A stretch of 64,000 nucleotides of DNA from Micavibrio_A sp040381535 (GCA_040381535.1 JBEIHF010000006.1:16438-80437), one strand, 5' to 3'. Numbered from the stretch's first letter, positions 24,581 through 33,266 are shown. The notes: generated by a model not told the origin, from the letters alone. Numbers and translations are program-made.

Positions 24581-24999
24581 AATCATTTCTTGATAAATTC
24601 GCTTGTTGCCACCTATCACCAAAATAGTTGGTAACTAACATCTATATGTATTAGTATGGTTATCAAATCCTTATCGGGCCATATTCTCTATCAATAAACT
24701 CTCAAAACCATGCGTTTGGCGCTTGATGAATGCGCAAATAAGGGCATTGATCTTACCGGTGCTAACTTGTGGCATTTGAAGATTTCCTGCCGTAATGTTG
24801 TATCGTCTGGTGCGCAAAGATCGCAAGGCAGCATTCAAAAAATATGTCGAAAATTTACCAATTAGATCAGGAATATGCGGAGATGCCCGATGATTATTTA
24901 CGTGAGACTCGGCAGCACGCGCTATGAGTTTGGAATGTAATAAGGAATTCAGCGGTCTGCCCCTCTATAAAAGAAAAAAGTTACCATTGCGAAACGATT
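24581..24999 (+). other. Gene-poor stretch with short protein-like fragments
   Basis: About 420 bases without a convincing gene. Three short frames look like debris: ATG 24710 to 24865 (51 codons) reads DECANKGIDLTGANLWHL, reminiscent of pentapeptide-repeat proteins. ATG 24795 to 24893 (32 codons) reads MLYRLVRKDRKAAFKKYVEN. ATG 24890 starts a 16-codon frame. They overlap in different frames and none has a good ribosome-binding site. I infer decayed accessory genes and see no tRNA or strong hairpin. Confidence 0.4.
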
Positions 25000-25065
25000 G
25001 TGGATATGCCATATACTGAAATTATATTCACATCAGAAAATGGACACCGACAAGAAGAGCGGCTA

Positions 25066-25389
25066 ATGACAAACAAAAAACTGGTAAAATTACAATCGAT
25101 CCTACAAGAACTTATCTCGATTGATCCTGAATTCCCCATTCAATGGGTAACGGTCTTCGCCGAGATCGCGGGTGAAGAAGGTGTTTCCTTGAAAGATATT
25201 TCCGACCGCACCGGAATTTCGATGTCCGTAATGTCGCGCACTATCGGCGCATTGTCGAACGCACGCCGCATGGGTAAACCTTATGGCCTCATCATGGTCA
25301 AGCACGCGCGCGACGACCGCCGCCGCAAGGAACTTTTCCTTTCTGCAAAAGGCAAGAAGCTGGTCGAAAAACTCGAAAAAGCGATCTAG
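25066..25389 (+). CDS. MarR-like winged-helix DNA-binding protein
   Basis: From ATG 25066 the protein is 107 aa and consists of one winged helix-turn-helix domain: LKDISDRTGISMSVMSRTIGALS is the recognition helix region, and KHARDDRRRKELFLSAKGKKLV is the wing with the Asp-Arg pair typical of MarR proteins. It lacks the long dimerisation helices of full MarR regulators. The frame is open to GTG 25000, but AAGAG before ATG 25066 and conservation beginning near that point favour the shorter form. Likely a transcription factor; targets and ligand unknown. Confidence 0.8.
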   Translation: MTNKKLVKLQSILQELISIDPEFPIQWVTVFAEIAGEEGVSLKDISDRTGISMSVMSRTIGALSNARRMGKPYGLIMVKHARDDRRRKELFLSAKGKKLVEKLEKAI

Positions 25390-25405
25390 CTTCAAAATGA
25401 TTTAA

Positions 25406-25430
25406 AAAAGGCCGGTTCATCCGGCCTTTT
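25406..25430. terminator. Bidirectional rho-independent terminator
   Basis: AAAAGGCCGG (25406-25415) pairs with CCGGCCTTTT (25421-25430) around a 5-base loop. It lies between the MarR-like gene and the end of metE and works on both strands. Confidence 0.93.
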
Positions 25431-25434
25431 CTTA

Positions 25435-27732
25435 TTATGCAGCGTTACTCACTTTATGTTTGGAACGCATTTCCTTGGCGGCTTTCACCATGTTCTCGAG
25501 TGCCGCTTTCGTTTCCGGCCACCCGCGGGTTTTCAAACCGCAATCGGGATTAACCCAGATCAGATCGGCAGGTAGAACCTTCGTGGCTTTCTCTAGCAGA
25601 TTGACCATTTCCTCCACCGATGGAACGCGCGGGGAGTGGATGTCGTAAACGCCTGGGCCGATTTCGTTCGGATATTTATAAGTGCCGAACGCACCGAGTA
25701 ATTCCATTTGCGATCTGGATGTTTCGATGGAAATCACATCCGCATCCAAGGCACCGATAGACTCAATGATGTCATTGAAATCGGCATAGCACATATGAGT
25801 GTGGATTTGCGTGGAGTCTTCCACGCCGCTCGCGGAAATACGGAACGCATCTACCGACCATTTTAAATAAGCGGCGCGGTCTGCGTCACGCAAGGGCAGG
25901 CCTTCACGCAATGCGGGTTCATCGATTTGGATGACCTTGATACCGGATTTTTCCAGATCCACCACCTCATCGCGAATAGCCAAGGCCAATTGCTTGGCGG
26001 TTTTTTCGCGCGGCTGGTCATCGCGCACGAAAGACCAACACAGAATCGTAATAGGGCCCGTGAGCATGCCTTTCATGGGGCGCTTGGTAAGGGATTGCGC
26101 GTATTTCGACCACTCTACCGTCATCGGCTTGGTACGGGAAATATCGCCGAAAATGATCGGCGGTTTGACGTACCGAGATCCATAAGATTGCACCCACCCG
26201 TTGGAAGAGAAGATGTAACCGTTCAGCTGTTCGCCGAAATATTCGACCATGTCGTTGCGTTCGGGCTCTCCATGGACGAGGACATCGAGGTCGGCCTCTT
26301 CCTGATAACGCACTACAAGTTCGATTTCCTTCTTCATGGCCGCCAGATAAGCCTTGTCATCGATTTCACCTTTTTTAAAGGCGGAACGCGCATTGCGGAT
26401 ATCAGGCGTTTGTGGGAAGGAGCCGATCGTTGTAGTCGGGAAAGCGGGCAGTTTTAAATCCGCCTGCTGCACCTTACGGCGCACGTTGAACGGATTCTTA
26501 CGTTTTGCCATGGCGGGGGTGATAGAAGCCATGCGTTTTTGCACAACGTCATTGTGAATACGTTTGGACGTTTTGCGGGAAGCCGCGGCCTTATCGCTTT
26601 CTTCCAGTGCAGCCTTAATGGTTTCTTTTCCATGCCATGCACCTTGGGCGAGCGTAGAAATTTCGGTAAGTTTTTGTTTGGAATAGGCCATCCAGTTTTT
26701 GATTTCGGGATCAAGCTTGGTCTCCGCATCGAGGTCAATCGGCGTGTGGAGCAAAGAGCAGCTACCCGAAACACCAAATCCGTCGCCCAGAACCGCTTTG
26801 GCTTTCTCCAGTTTAGAAAGCGAGGCGGAGAGATCGTTTTTCCAGACATTGCGTCCGTCCACGATACCGAACACGGGGAATAGACCCGTTTCTTTGGCTT
26901 TTTTGATACAAGCTTCCAATTGGTCGGGCGCACGGACAATATCCACGCCGATCGCCTGCACGGGAAGCGAGAAGGCGAGGTCGAGATTGTCGCGCAAGCC
27001 TTCGAAATAGGTCGGTACGAAGATATTGATCTTCGGCACCGCGTCTCTCAATTGCTTGTATGCATCTTTATAGGCCTGCACATATTCTGGTTCGAGATCG
27101 AGCGCGAGGCAAGGCTCGTCCAACTGGATCCAGTCAATACCCATCTCCAGTAACTTGTTGCAGATTTCGGCATAAACTGAAACAAGGTTCGGGATGAGAG
27201 TGCAGCGGCACGCGCTGAAATCATCGGCCTTCTTGGCAAGCAATAAGAAGGACACAGGGCCGATCAAAACAGGGCAGGGTTTGAATCCTTCATCCATGGC
27301 CTCTTTGGTTTCGTCGAAAATCTTAGAGGTTGAAAGTTTGAAGGTCTGGCCTTTTTTCAGTTCTGGCACGATGTAATGGTAATTCGTGTCGAACCATTTG
27401 GTCATTTCCATCGCGATCACGTCGCGACCGCTCTTCTGGTTACCTCGCGCCATGGAAAAATATAGGTCGGGGTCATTCAGATCATAACGCTCCGGAATGC
27501 AGCCAAACAGGCATGCGGCATCGAGGATATGATCGTAAAAAGAAAAATCATTGGTGGGCACAAAACTGATGCCAGCTTCCGTTTGCATCTTCCAGTGGCG
27601 AATGCGTAGTTCTTTTCCTGCGGCCATCAGGGCTTCGCGCGACAATTCGCTTTTCCAGTAGCTCTCAAGCGCTTTTTTCAATTCGCGTTTGAGACCGATG
27701 CGGGGAAAGCCCAGATTGAGTGCAAGAACCAT
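25435..27732 (-). CDS. metE: Cobalamin-independent methionine synthase MetE
   Basis: MetE transfers the methyl group of 5-methyltetrahydropteroyl-triglutamate to homocysteine without B12. From ATG 27732 the protein is 765 aa, with two barrels. The C-terminal barrel has the zinc ligands H646 and C648 (QIHTHMCYAD) and C731 (NPDCGLKTR), in the same order and spacing as the E. coli enzyme. AAAGGA before ATG 27732 rules out the upstream TTG. metB lies 55 bases upstream on the same strand and carries an S-box riboswitch, so metE should also be shut down when S-adenosylmethionine is abundant. Confidence 0.97.
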   Translation of the reverse strand: MVLALNLGFPRIGLKRELKKALESYWKSELSREALMAAGKELRIRHWKMQTEAGISFVPTNDFSFYDHILDAACLFGCIPERYDLNDPDLYFSMARGNQKSGRDVIAMEMTKWFDTNYHYIVPELKKGQTFKLSTSKIFDETKEAMDEGFKPCPVLIGPVSFLLLAKKADDFSACRCTLIPNLVSVYAEICNKLLEMGIDWIQLDEPCLALDLEPEYVQAYKDAYKQLRDAVPKINIFVPTYFEGLRDNLDLAFSLPVQAIGVDIVRAPDQLEACIKKAKETGLFPVFGIVDGRNVWKNDLSASLSKLEKAKAVLGDGFGVSGSCSLLHTPIDLDAETKLDPEIKNWMAYSKQKLTEISTLAQGAWHGKETIKAALEESDKAAASRKTSKRIHNDVVQKRMASITPAMAKRKNPFNVRRKVQQADLKLPAFPTTTIGSFPQTPDIRNARSAFKKGEIDDKAYLAAMKKEIELVVRYQEEADLDVLVHGEPERNDMVEYFGEQLNGYIFSSNGWVQSYGSRYVKPPIIFGDISRTKPMTVEWSKYAQSLTKRPMKGMLTGPITILCWSFVRDDQPREKTAKQLALAIRDEVVDLEKSGIKVIQIDEPALREGLPLRDADRAAYLKWSVDAFRISASGVEDSTQIHTHMCYADFNDIIESIGALDADVISIETSRSQMELLGAFGTYKYPNEIGPGVYDIHSPRVPSVEEMVNLLEKATKVLPADLIWVNPDCGLKTRGWPETKAALENMVKAAKEMRSKHKVSNAA

Positions 27733-27787
27733 GATTTTTCCTTTCAATTATAAAGTATCATAAGAATGCGGCGCGAGGCTTGGCCTG

Positions 27788-28963
27788 TCAAGCCGCGCAG
27801 ACTGTGCTGTTGTCGAATTTCAGGGCGGCATCCAGATCGCGGATCAGGTCTTGCGTAGCTTCCAGCCCAATGGAAAGACGGACCATGCTTTGGGTGATAC
27901 CGGCCTTTAATTGTGCTTCTTTATCCATTGAAGCGTGCGTCATGGTGGAAGGGTGGGCAGCAAGGCTTTCATATCCCCCGAGTGATTCCGCGAAGCTGAA
28001 CAGTCTGAGATTTTGGGTAAAGGATTTCACTTCCTCCAGACCGCCTTTGAGTTGGATGGAAAGCATCGCGCCAAAACCCCGTTGTTGGGCTTTGGCGATG
28101 TGGTGGCCCGGATGATAGGTCAGGCCGGGATAATGGATCTTGGCCACGGACGGGTGTTTGGCAAGAAATTCTGCAATCTCTCCTGCACTGTCATTTTGCT
28201 GACGCACGCGCAGATTCAGCGTGCGTATACCGCGTAAAGTGAGGAATGAATCGAAAGGTGTGCCTGTCGTCCCTGTACAATTCGCCCACCATACATATTT
28301 TTCATGCAGTTCCTGCGTTTTTGAAACCACAGCTCCGCCGACAACATCACCATGGCCGTTGATATATTTTGTAGTCGAATGGATCACGATATCCGCGCCG
28401 AGCTCGAACGGTTTTTGCAAGATGGGAGAGAGGAAAGTATTGTCTACGGTAACGAGCGCCCCAACACGTTTTGCGATTTTTGTCACCGCCTCGATATCCG
28501 TTATGCGTAGAAGAGGATTGCTGGGCGTCTCGATCAAAACCAGTTTGGGTTTACACGCGAACAAAGCGGGTAGGTTTTTGGTTTGTGTCAGATCGGCGAA
28601 CAAAACCTTGAACTGGCCACGATCACGGCGCGTCTGTAAAAGGCGATAGGTACCGCCGTAACAATCATGGGGCACAATCACAAGATCATCTGGCAATAAT
28701 TGTTGGAACACCAGATCCAACGCTGCCATGCCTGACGATGTAATAACGGCGTTGTATCCGCCTTCAAGCGCTGCTATGGCTGCGCCCAATTCATCACGCG
28801 TAGGGTTGCCGCTACGGGAATAATCATACGGGCGCTTTTTGCCGAAACCTTCGAAGGAAAAATTGGTCGATAGATAAAGCGGCGGCGTTACCGATCCGTG
28901 CGTGGGATCCTTGTCCACGCCCGCTCTTGCCGTTTTTGTCGCATTTTGCCATTCCGTCGTCAT
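27788..28963 (-). CDS. metB: Cystathionine gamma-synthase (trans-sulfuration enzyme)
   Basis: A PLP enzyme joining cysteine and an activated homoserine to make cystathionine. The 391-aa protein closely follows E. coli MetB in motif order: DYSRSGNPTRDELG, VPHDCYGGTYRL, ETPSNPLLRITDI, VDNTFLSPILQKP and the PLP-lysine region HSTTKYINGHGDVVGG, ending with SLGGYESLAAHPSTMTH. Members can also act as gamma-lyases or direct sulfhydrylases, so the exact reaction is likely rather than certain. It is the first gene after the S-box riboswitch, 22 bases past the terminator tail, and metE follows. Confidence 0.92.
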   Translation of the reverse strand: MTTEWQNATKTARAGVDKDPTHGSVTPPLYLSTNFSFEGFGKKRPYDYSRSGNPTRDELGAAIAALEGGYNAVITSSGMAALDLVFQQLLPDDLVIVPHDCYGGTYRLLQTRRDRGQFKVLFADLTQTKNLPALFACKPKLVLIETPSNPLLRITDIEAVTKIAKRVGALVTVDNTFLSPILQKPFELGADIVIHSTTKYINGHGDVVGGAVVSKTQELHEKYVWWANCTGTTGTPFDSFLTLRGIRTLNLRVRQQNDSAGEIAEFLAKHPSVAKIHYPGLTYHPGHHIAKAQQRGFGAMLSIQLKGGLEEVKSFTQNLRLFSFAESLGGYESLAAHPSTMTHASMDKEAQLKAGITQSMVRLSIGLEATQDLIRDLDAALKFDNSTVCAA

Positions 28964-28984
28964 ATAGCATCTCCTTCAAAGCAT

Positions 28985-29014
28985 AAAAAAACCGCATCGC
29001 AGGGGCGATCCGGT
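28985..29014 (-). terminator. Riboswitch expression-platform terminator
   Basis: On the minus strand ACCGgATCGC (29014-29005) pairs with GCGATgCGGT (29000-28991) around a 4-base loop and is followed by at least six T. It lies between the S-box aptamer and metB. Confidence 0.92.
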
Positions 29015-29140
29015 TGATAAAAATGCCTAAAATTAGTGCCTTTTCATCTTCCGGCTTTCGCCGCAGGATTTAGCACCTTGTAATCTTACAGGTTGCTTCA
29101 GCGTCTTCGGGCCTGTCCCTCAGCTGATCTGGATGTTGGG
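28985..29140 (-). ncRNA. SAM-I (S-box) riboswitch with terminator, controlling metB-metE
   Basis: On the minus strand the leader matches the S-box aptamer block by block. P1 is CATC (29132-29135) with GATG (29045-29048). P2 is CAGC/GCTG enclosing GAGGGAC and GGCCC (29109-29121). GCAACC is at 29091-29096, P3 is TGTAA/TTACA, AAGGTGCTAAATCC is at 29066-29079, P4 is CGGC-GAAA-GCCG and the end is GGAAGATGA (29044-29052). The ten bases between P1 and GAGGGAC have the same length as in the B. subtilis yitJ switch. A strong terminator follows. SAM binding should favour termination. Confidence 0.92.
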
Positions 29141-29142
29141 TT

Positions 29143-29173
29143 TATAAAAAGCAGAAGTGACGGCGTTTGTCAA
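29143..29173 (-). promoter_or_regulatory. Candidate promoter of the S-box leader and metB-metE
   Basis: On the minus strand a consensus TTGACA (29173-29168) lies just past the metF stop. An AT-rich -10 TTTATA (29148-29143) follows after a 19-base spacer. Transcription would begin near 29136, at the 5' edge of aptamer helix P1. The spacer is longer than ideal. Confidence 0.45.
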
Positions 29174-29175
29174 AG

Positions 29176-30000
29176 TTATTTTAACGCGCCGATAAGCATG
29201 TCTGATTTGTTGAGCGTGTAGAAATGGAAATTCTTTACGCCCAGTCTAGCCAAATCCTCGATCTGCCAGCGCAAAATATCGGCGGCTATGGCGGGATGGT
29301 CCGCCTCGTCCGTGCCTTCGAATTTTTCATGGATGGACTTTGGAATGCAGGCGCCGCAACGATTGGCAAATTTAATCATACTCTCGTAATGGCCAATCGG
29401 CAAAATGCCGGGAATAATGGGGGTTTTGATTCCGGTTTTTTCGACATCTTTCAAAAAATCACCAAAGCGTTCATGGTCGAAAAAGAATTGCGTGATGGCG
29501 CGATCAGCTCCCGCTTCGCATTTTTTCTTGAGCGCGATGATGTCGGCCGTTGCATCGGGGGCATCAGGATGTTTATCCGGATACGCCCCAACGGAAATTT
29601 CAAACGGCCTGTGTGCCTTGATCCCTTCGATAAAATCGGATGTGTATTGGTAGTAATCAAGATCGGAATCAAGTGGCCATTGAAGATCGGACGGCATATC
29701 ACCGCGCAACGCCACGATATGACGCACACCCATATCCCAAAGCTTATCCAAATATGATTTCAATTCCGTGCGCGTAATGGAGATGAAGGTGAGGTGGCAG
29801 GCCAGGGGAATGTCCGTCACAGAGCGAATAGCTTCCAATGTTTTAAGTGTGCCTTCGCGCGTGGAACCACCCGCACCAAAAGTTACCGTCATGAATTCGG
29901 GGTTTAAAGCCGCAAGTATTTTAACATTTTTCAGTAATGCTGCACTGCCATCTGGAGTTTTGGGCGGAAAAAATTCAAATGAAAAAGTAGCTTTTGTCAT
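29176..30000 (-). CDS. metF: Methylenetetrahydrofolate reductase MetF
   Basis: MetF makes 5-methyltetrahydrofolate, the methyl donor for methionine synthase. The 274-aa TIM-barrel flavoprotein has FSFEFFPPKT near the N-terminus with the catalytic Glu, VTFGAGGSTREGTL, the FAD-binding HIVALRGDMP, VGAYPDKHPDA, and ITQFFFDHERF. It lies upstream of the S-box leader and metB-metE on the same strand, so methyl-donor supply and use are side by side. The switch itself is downstream of metF and should not attenuate it. No Shine-Dalgarno is evident. Confidence 0.97.
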   Translation of the reverse strand: MTKATFSFEFFPPKTPDGSAALLKNVKILAALNPEFMTVTFGAGGSTREGTLKTLEAIRSVTDIPLACHLTFISITRTELKSYLDKLWDMGVRHIVALRGDMPSDLQWPLDSDLDYYQYTSDFIEGIKAHRPFEISVGAYPDKHPDAPDATADIIALKKKCEAGADRAITQFFFDHERFGDFLKDVEKTGIKTPIIPGILPIGHYESMIKFANRCGACIPKSIHEKFEGTDEADHPAIAADILRWQIEDLARLGVKNFHFYTLNKSDMLIGALK

Positions 30001-30113
30001 GTTTTTTCAGTGTCAAAGATCATCCTTAAAAAGTCGAGATAAAAATTAAGATTGAGGTTTCCAAATGGTTAAGCTAGTTTCCTTTTTCATATTAGAAACA
30101 TAGGAGTCTTTAT

Positions 30114-31388
30114 ATGTCTTGGGTAGAACTAGACCGCAACGCCAGCCCGACAAAAGGCGCAACCGATTTGGCAACCGCATTGCCGGGCTCCATCAATCTT
30201 GGGCAAGGGCGTGAAATCGACAATCCTAAAGGTGAAATCGGACAATTGCTGCGCGGGGAAATTACATTTGATACCCCGTATCATGGCGCTGTCGGCGGAT
30301 CGATGAAACTGCGCGAAAACGTAGCGCAATGGACGAAAGACTTCTTAGGTATAGAAGCGGCCACGGGTGCAAATACATTCGTGATTCAGGTTTTGGGGCG
30401 AGGAGGATTGAGAGAGGGATTTTCATTGGCTTCGCAGGCCACTCGCGCCGAAGGTGTCGTTGGAAATCTGCTGGTGCCTAATTACAGTTGGCCGATGGTG
30501 ACATCACTTGCCAAACGCGAAGGGCTCCGTCCTGCATTCTATGATATCACTAATCCAGATCTTCCGGGTGAAATCAGAACCCAGATGAATGTGGCGCCAG
30601 CGCAAGGCCGTATGGTAGGTTTATATCAAGGTAATCCTGCGAACCCGACAGGTAGACACACAACCGTTGATGAAGGTAAAGCGATCAATGCCATTATGGA
30701 TGAATCCGATATGTGGGCGATCCATGACAATCCTTATTTCATGGCTTGCAAGAGAAGTACGGGCGGCGGGGCTTTCTTAGAGACAGGTTTCCGAGACAAT
30801 GTTCTGGCCGCCGATGCGAAAACACCTTGGATCCATGTTATGAGCGGGTCCAAAGGTCTGGCATCCGCCAATAACGGTTTGCACGTACTTGTGGTTCATC
30901 CGCGCTATTCTGCAGCCTTGAATTCGCAACTTCTTGAAACGGGAATAGGCCTTTCCTATAACCCCAGCCTGTACTCCAATTTGACGGAGTTCTTCCAGCC
31001 CAAACATTATGAAGCCACACTCGACCATTTTGAAATGCTTGGTAACAAATACCGTGAGAATTATAAGCATGTTCAACAAGTGTTCGGGATGAGCGTTATC
31101 GATGGTGGCCCTTGCATGACTTCACTCGTGACCGTTTCTAAATCGATCTTTGGGCGCACTATTCCATGTCATGACGGCCAGCAACGCAAATTGTTGGATG
31201 TTAACGACATTGTTGAAATTTTGGGCAACGGAGTTGATGATTCCGCTAAAGGTGCGATTGTCGTGAACAATGGAACCGATAAAGTAGGCAACGGGCTTAT
31301 CCGGATAGCACAGGCGCAGCATGCCGATAAATTCCAAGAAGGCGTTTCCCGTGTGCAACGCGGTCTAGATCTCTTCATGAATGCTTAA
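30114..31388 (+). CDS. Divergent PLP-dependent aminotransferase (class I/II fold)
   Basis: The 424-aa protein has the overall plan of fold-type I aminotransferases. There is a Gly-rich cofactor region near GRGGLREGFS, NPANPTGRHTTVDE around the substrate/PLP Asn, WAIHDNPYF with the Asp that contacts the pyridine nitrogen, and SGSKGLASANNG with the probable PLP lysine. The C-terminal region is unlike common AspC, TyrB or HisC proteins. Substrate unknown. GGAG 8 bases before the ATG supports the start, and a strong terminator follows, so it is a single-gene unit divergent from metF. Confidence 0.8.
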   Translation: MSWVELDRNASPTKGATDLATALPGSINLGQGREIDNPKGEIGQLLRGEITFDTPYHGAVGGSMKLRENVAQWTKDFLGIEAATGANTFVIQVLGRGGLREGFSLASQATRAEGVVGNLLVPNYSWPMVTSLAKREGLRPAFYDITNPDLPGEIRTQMNVAPAQGRMVGLYQGNPANPTGRHTTVDEGKAINAIMDESDMWAIHDNPYFMACKRSTGGGAFLETGFRDNVLAADAKTPWIHVMSGSKGLASANNGLHVLVVHPRYSAALNSQLLETGIGLSYNPSLYSNLTEFFQPKHYEATLDHFEMLGNKYRENYKHVQQVFGMSVIDGGPCMTSLVTVSKSIFGRTIPCHDGQQRKLLDVNDIVEILGNGVDDSAKGAIVVNNGTDKVGNGLIRIAQAQHADKFQEGVSRVQRGLDLFMNA

Positions 31389-31417
31389 AACATTCAAAAA
31401 ATCCAAATGATTTGTGA

Positions 31418-31447
31418 CAAAGGGGGCTTTTGCCCCCTTTGTTTTGT
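31418..31447 (+). terminator. Rho-independent terminator after aminotransferase
   Basis: AAAGGGGGC (31419-31427) pairs with GCCCCCTTT (31432-31440), followed by GTTTTGT. Confidence 0.9.
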
Positions 31448-31492
31448 ACTTGGCGCCCTTGATTTTACGAAGCATTTTCGCTAAAAATAGTC

Positions 31493-33085
31493 ATGACAAG
31501 TGCAGCCGCAAAAACTTCCGTACATTCTCTCCCACAACATGACCGTATCTTGATCCTCGACTTCGGGTCGCAGGTCACCCAATTGATCGCAAGGCGCCTT
31601 CGAGAAAGCGGGGTCTATTGCGAAATCTGGCCGTTCACTCAGGCCGAAGAAAAACGCGTAAAGGCGTTCAATCCCAAAGGGATTATTTTTTCAGGGTCTC
31701 CATGCAGCGCTTATGCTGCGGATGCGCCGCTTCCGCCCACCTATATATATGATCTGGCTTTACCCATCTTCGGCATCTGTTACGGCCAGCAAGTGATGAT
31801 GCATCAGTTGGGCGGCAAGGTAGAAGGCGGCGGGGACCGCGAATTCGGGCGCGCCTATATTGATGTCACGGAAAAAAGCGCGATCACCGAAGGCGTGTGG
31901 TCGCAAGGCGCGCACGAACAAGTGTGGATGAGCCATGGCGACCGCGTCACCAAACTTGCCCCCGGCTTTAAAGTCATCGCGAAATCCGAAGGCGCACCCT
32001 ATGCTATAGTATCCAACGAAGAACGCCGCTTCTGGGCAACACAATTCCACCCCGAAGTCATGCACACACCCCACGGCGCGCAGCTCCTGAAAAACTTTAC
32101 GCACAATATTTGCGGTTGCAAAGGCGATTGGACCATGGCCGCTTTCCGCGAGGAGCAGATCGCCAAAATTCGTGCACAGGTTGGTAAAGCCAGAGTCATC
32201 TGCGGCCTTTCGGGCGGGGTGGACTCCTCCGTCACCGCCGTGCTTTTGCACGAAGCCATCGGCGACCAATTGACTTGTATTTATGTCGATACGGGCATGA
32301 TGCGTGCGGGTGAATCCGAACAGGTCGTCAAGATGTTCAGGTACCATTACAATATCCCGCTCATCCATAAGGACTCCTCGGAATTGTTTTTGAACGCGCT
32401 GGCAGGTGTGAGCGATCCTGAAACCAAACGCAAGACCATCGGCAAATTATTTATCGATGTGTTCGATGCTTCGTCCAAAGAAGTAGGCGGTGCCGAGTTT
32501 TTGGCGCAAGGCACGCTCTACCCCGATGTCATCGAATCGGTCTCCGTCACGGGCGGCCCTTCGCAGACCATTAAGTCACACCACAATGTCGGCGGCCTGC
32601 CCGATTACATGAAGCTCAAACTGGTGGAACCGATGCGCGAACTGTTCAAGGACGAAGTGCGCGCGTTGGGCCGCGAACTCGGCATGCCTGAAGATTTCAT
32701 CAAACGCCACCCGTTCCCGGGCCCTGGCCTCGCCATCCGTATTCCCGGTGAAATCACGCGCGAAAAACTCGAAATCCTGCGCAAGGCCGACACGGTCTAT
32801 CTCGAAGAAATCCGCAATGCGGGGCTGTACGATGCCATATGGCAGGCCTTTGCCGTGCTGCTACCAGTCAAAACGGTGGGCGTGATGGGTGATGAGCGAA
32901 CCTATGACCATGTTTGCGCCATCCGTGCTGTTACTTCGACCGACGGTATGACCGCGGACTACTACCCGTTCCCGCATGATTTCCTTGGCCGCGTTGCAAC
33001 ACGCATCATCAACGAAGTCCGCGGCATCAACCGCGTTGTCTATGACATCACATCCAAACCGCCTGGCACAATCGAGTGGGAATGA
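31493..33085 (+). CDS. guaA: GMP synthase (glutamine-hydrolysing)
   Basis: GuaA aminates XMP to GMP using glutamine and ATP. The 530-aa protein has an N-terminal class I glutamine amidotransferase domain with nucleophile C96 (GICYGQQ) and the HPEV His/Glu pair. The ATP-pyrophosphatase domain follows, with PP-loop SGGVDSS, then the C-terminal dimerisation domain ending KPPGTIEWE, the usual GuaA end. There is no obvious Shine-Dalgarno. A tiny DUF1272-like gene begins 1 base after its stop. Confidence 0.98.
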   Translation: MTSAAAKTSVHSLPQHDRILILDFGSQVTQLIARRLRESGVYCEIWPFTQAEEKRVKAFNPKGIIFSGSPCSAYAADAPLPPTYIYDLALPIFGICYGQQVMMHQLGGKVEGGGDREFGRAYIDVTEKSAITEGVWSQGAHEQVWMSHGDRVTKLAPGFKVIAKSEGAPYAIVSNEERRFWATQFHPEVMHTPHGAQLLKNFTHNICGCKGDWTMAAFREEQIAKIRAQVGKARVICGLSGGVDSSVTAVLLHEAIGDQLTCIYVDTGMMRAGESEQVVKMFRYHYNIPLIHKDSSELFLNALAGVSDPETKRKTIGKLFIDVFDASSKEVGGAEFLAQGTLYPDVIESVSVTGGPSQTIKSHHNVGGLPDYMKLKLVEPMRELFKDEVRALGRELGMPEDFIKRHPFPGPGLAIRIPGEITREKLEILRKADTVYLEEIRNAGLYDAIWQAFAVLLPVKTVGVMGDERTYDHVCAIRAVTSTDGMTADYYPFPHDFLGRVATRIINEVRGINRVVYDITSKPPGTIEWE

Positions 33086-33086
33086 T

Positions 33087-33266
33087 ATGAATGCCCTTAA
33101 AAATAAAGCTGCACTGCGAAAATGCGAAACTCCGACGAAACCCACGGATACTGCGGCTTTCATCTATTCTTATGTGTGCACATTTTGTGAATCCTGCTCG
33201 GGCGAAATGAATTTCATCTACCCAAATTGTCAGGGTGATCTCTTGCGCAGACTCGTGTGTAATTAA
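33087..33266 (+). CDS. DUF1272-like small protein with a degenerate zinc motif
   Basis: The 59-aa protein resembles DUF1272, a short zinc-ribbon family, in its second half: YVCTFCESCSGEMNF followed by PNCQGDLLRRLV. In typical members the ribbon has an early CxxC-like pair and a CPNC. Here the first pair is reduced to one Cys (RKCETP) and CPNC is YPNC, so metal binding may be altered or lost. The ATG lies one base past the guaA stop, which implies translational coupling. Function unknown. Confidence 0.7.
   Translation: MNALKNKAALRKCETPTKPTDTAAFIYSYVCTFCESCSGEMNFIYPNCQGDLLRRLVCN

Noticed and set aside
24590..24650. Third copy of the GTTGGTAT repeat (TTGATAAATT and TAGTTGGTA also occur here)
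   Set aside because: Only short words are shared; neither the GGCCGC hairpin nor the TTAAT stem is present.
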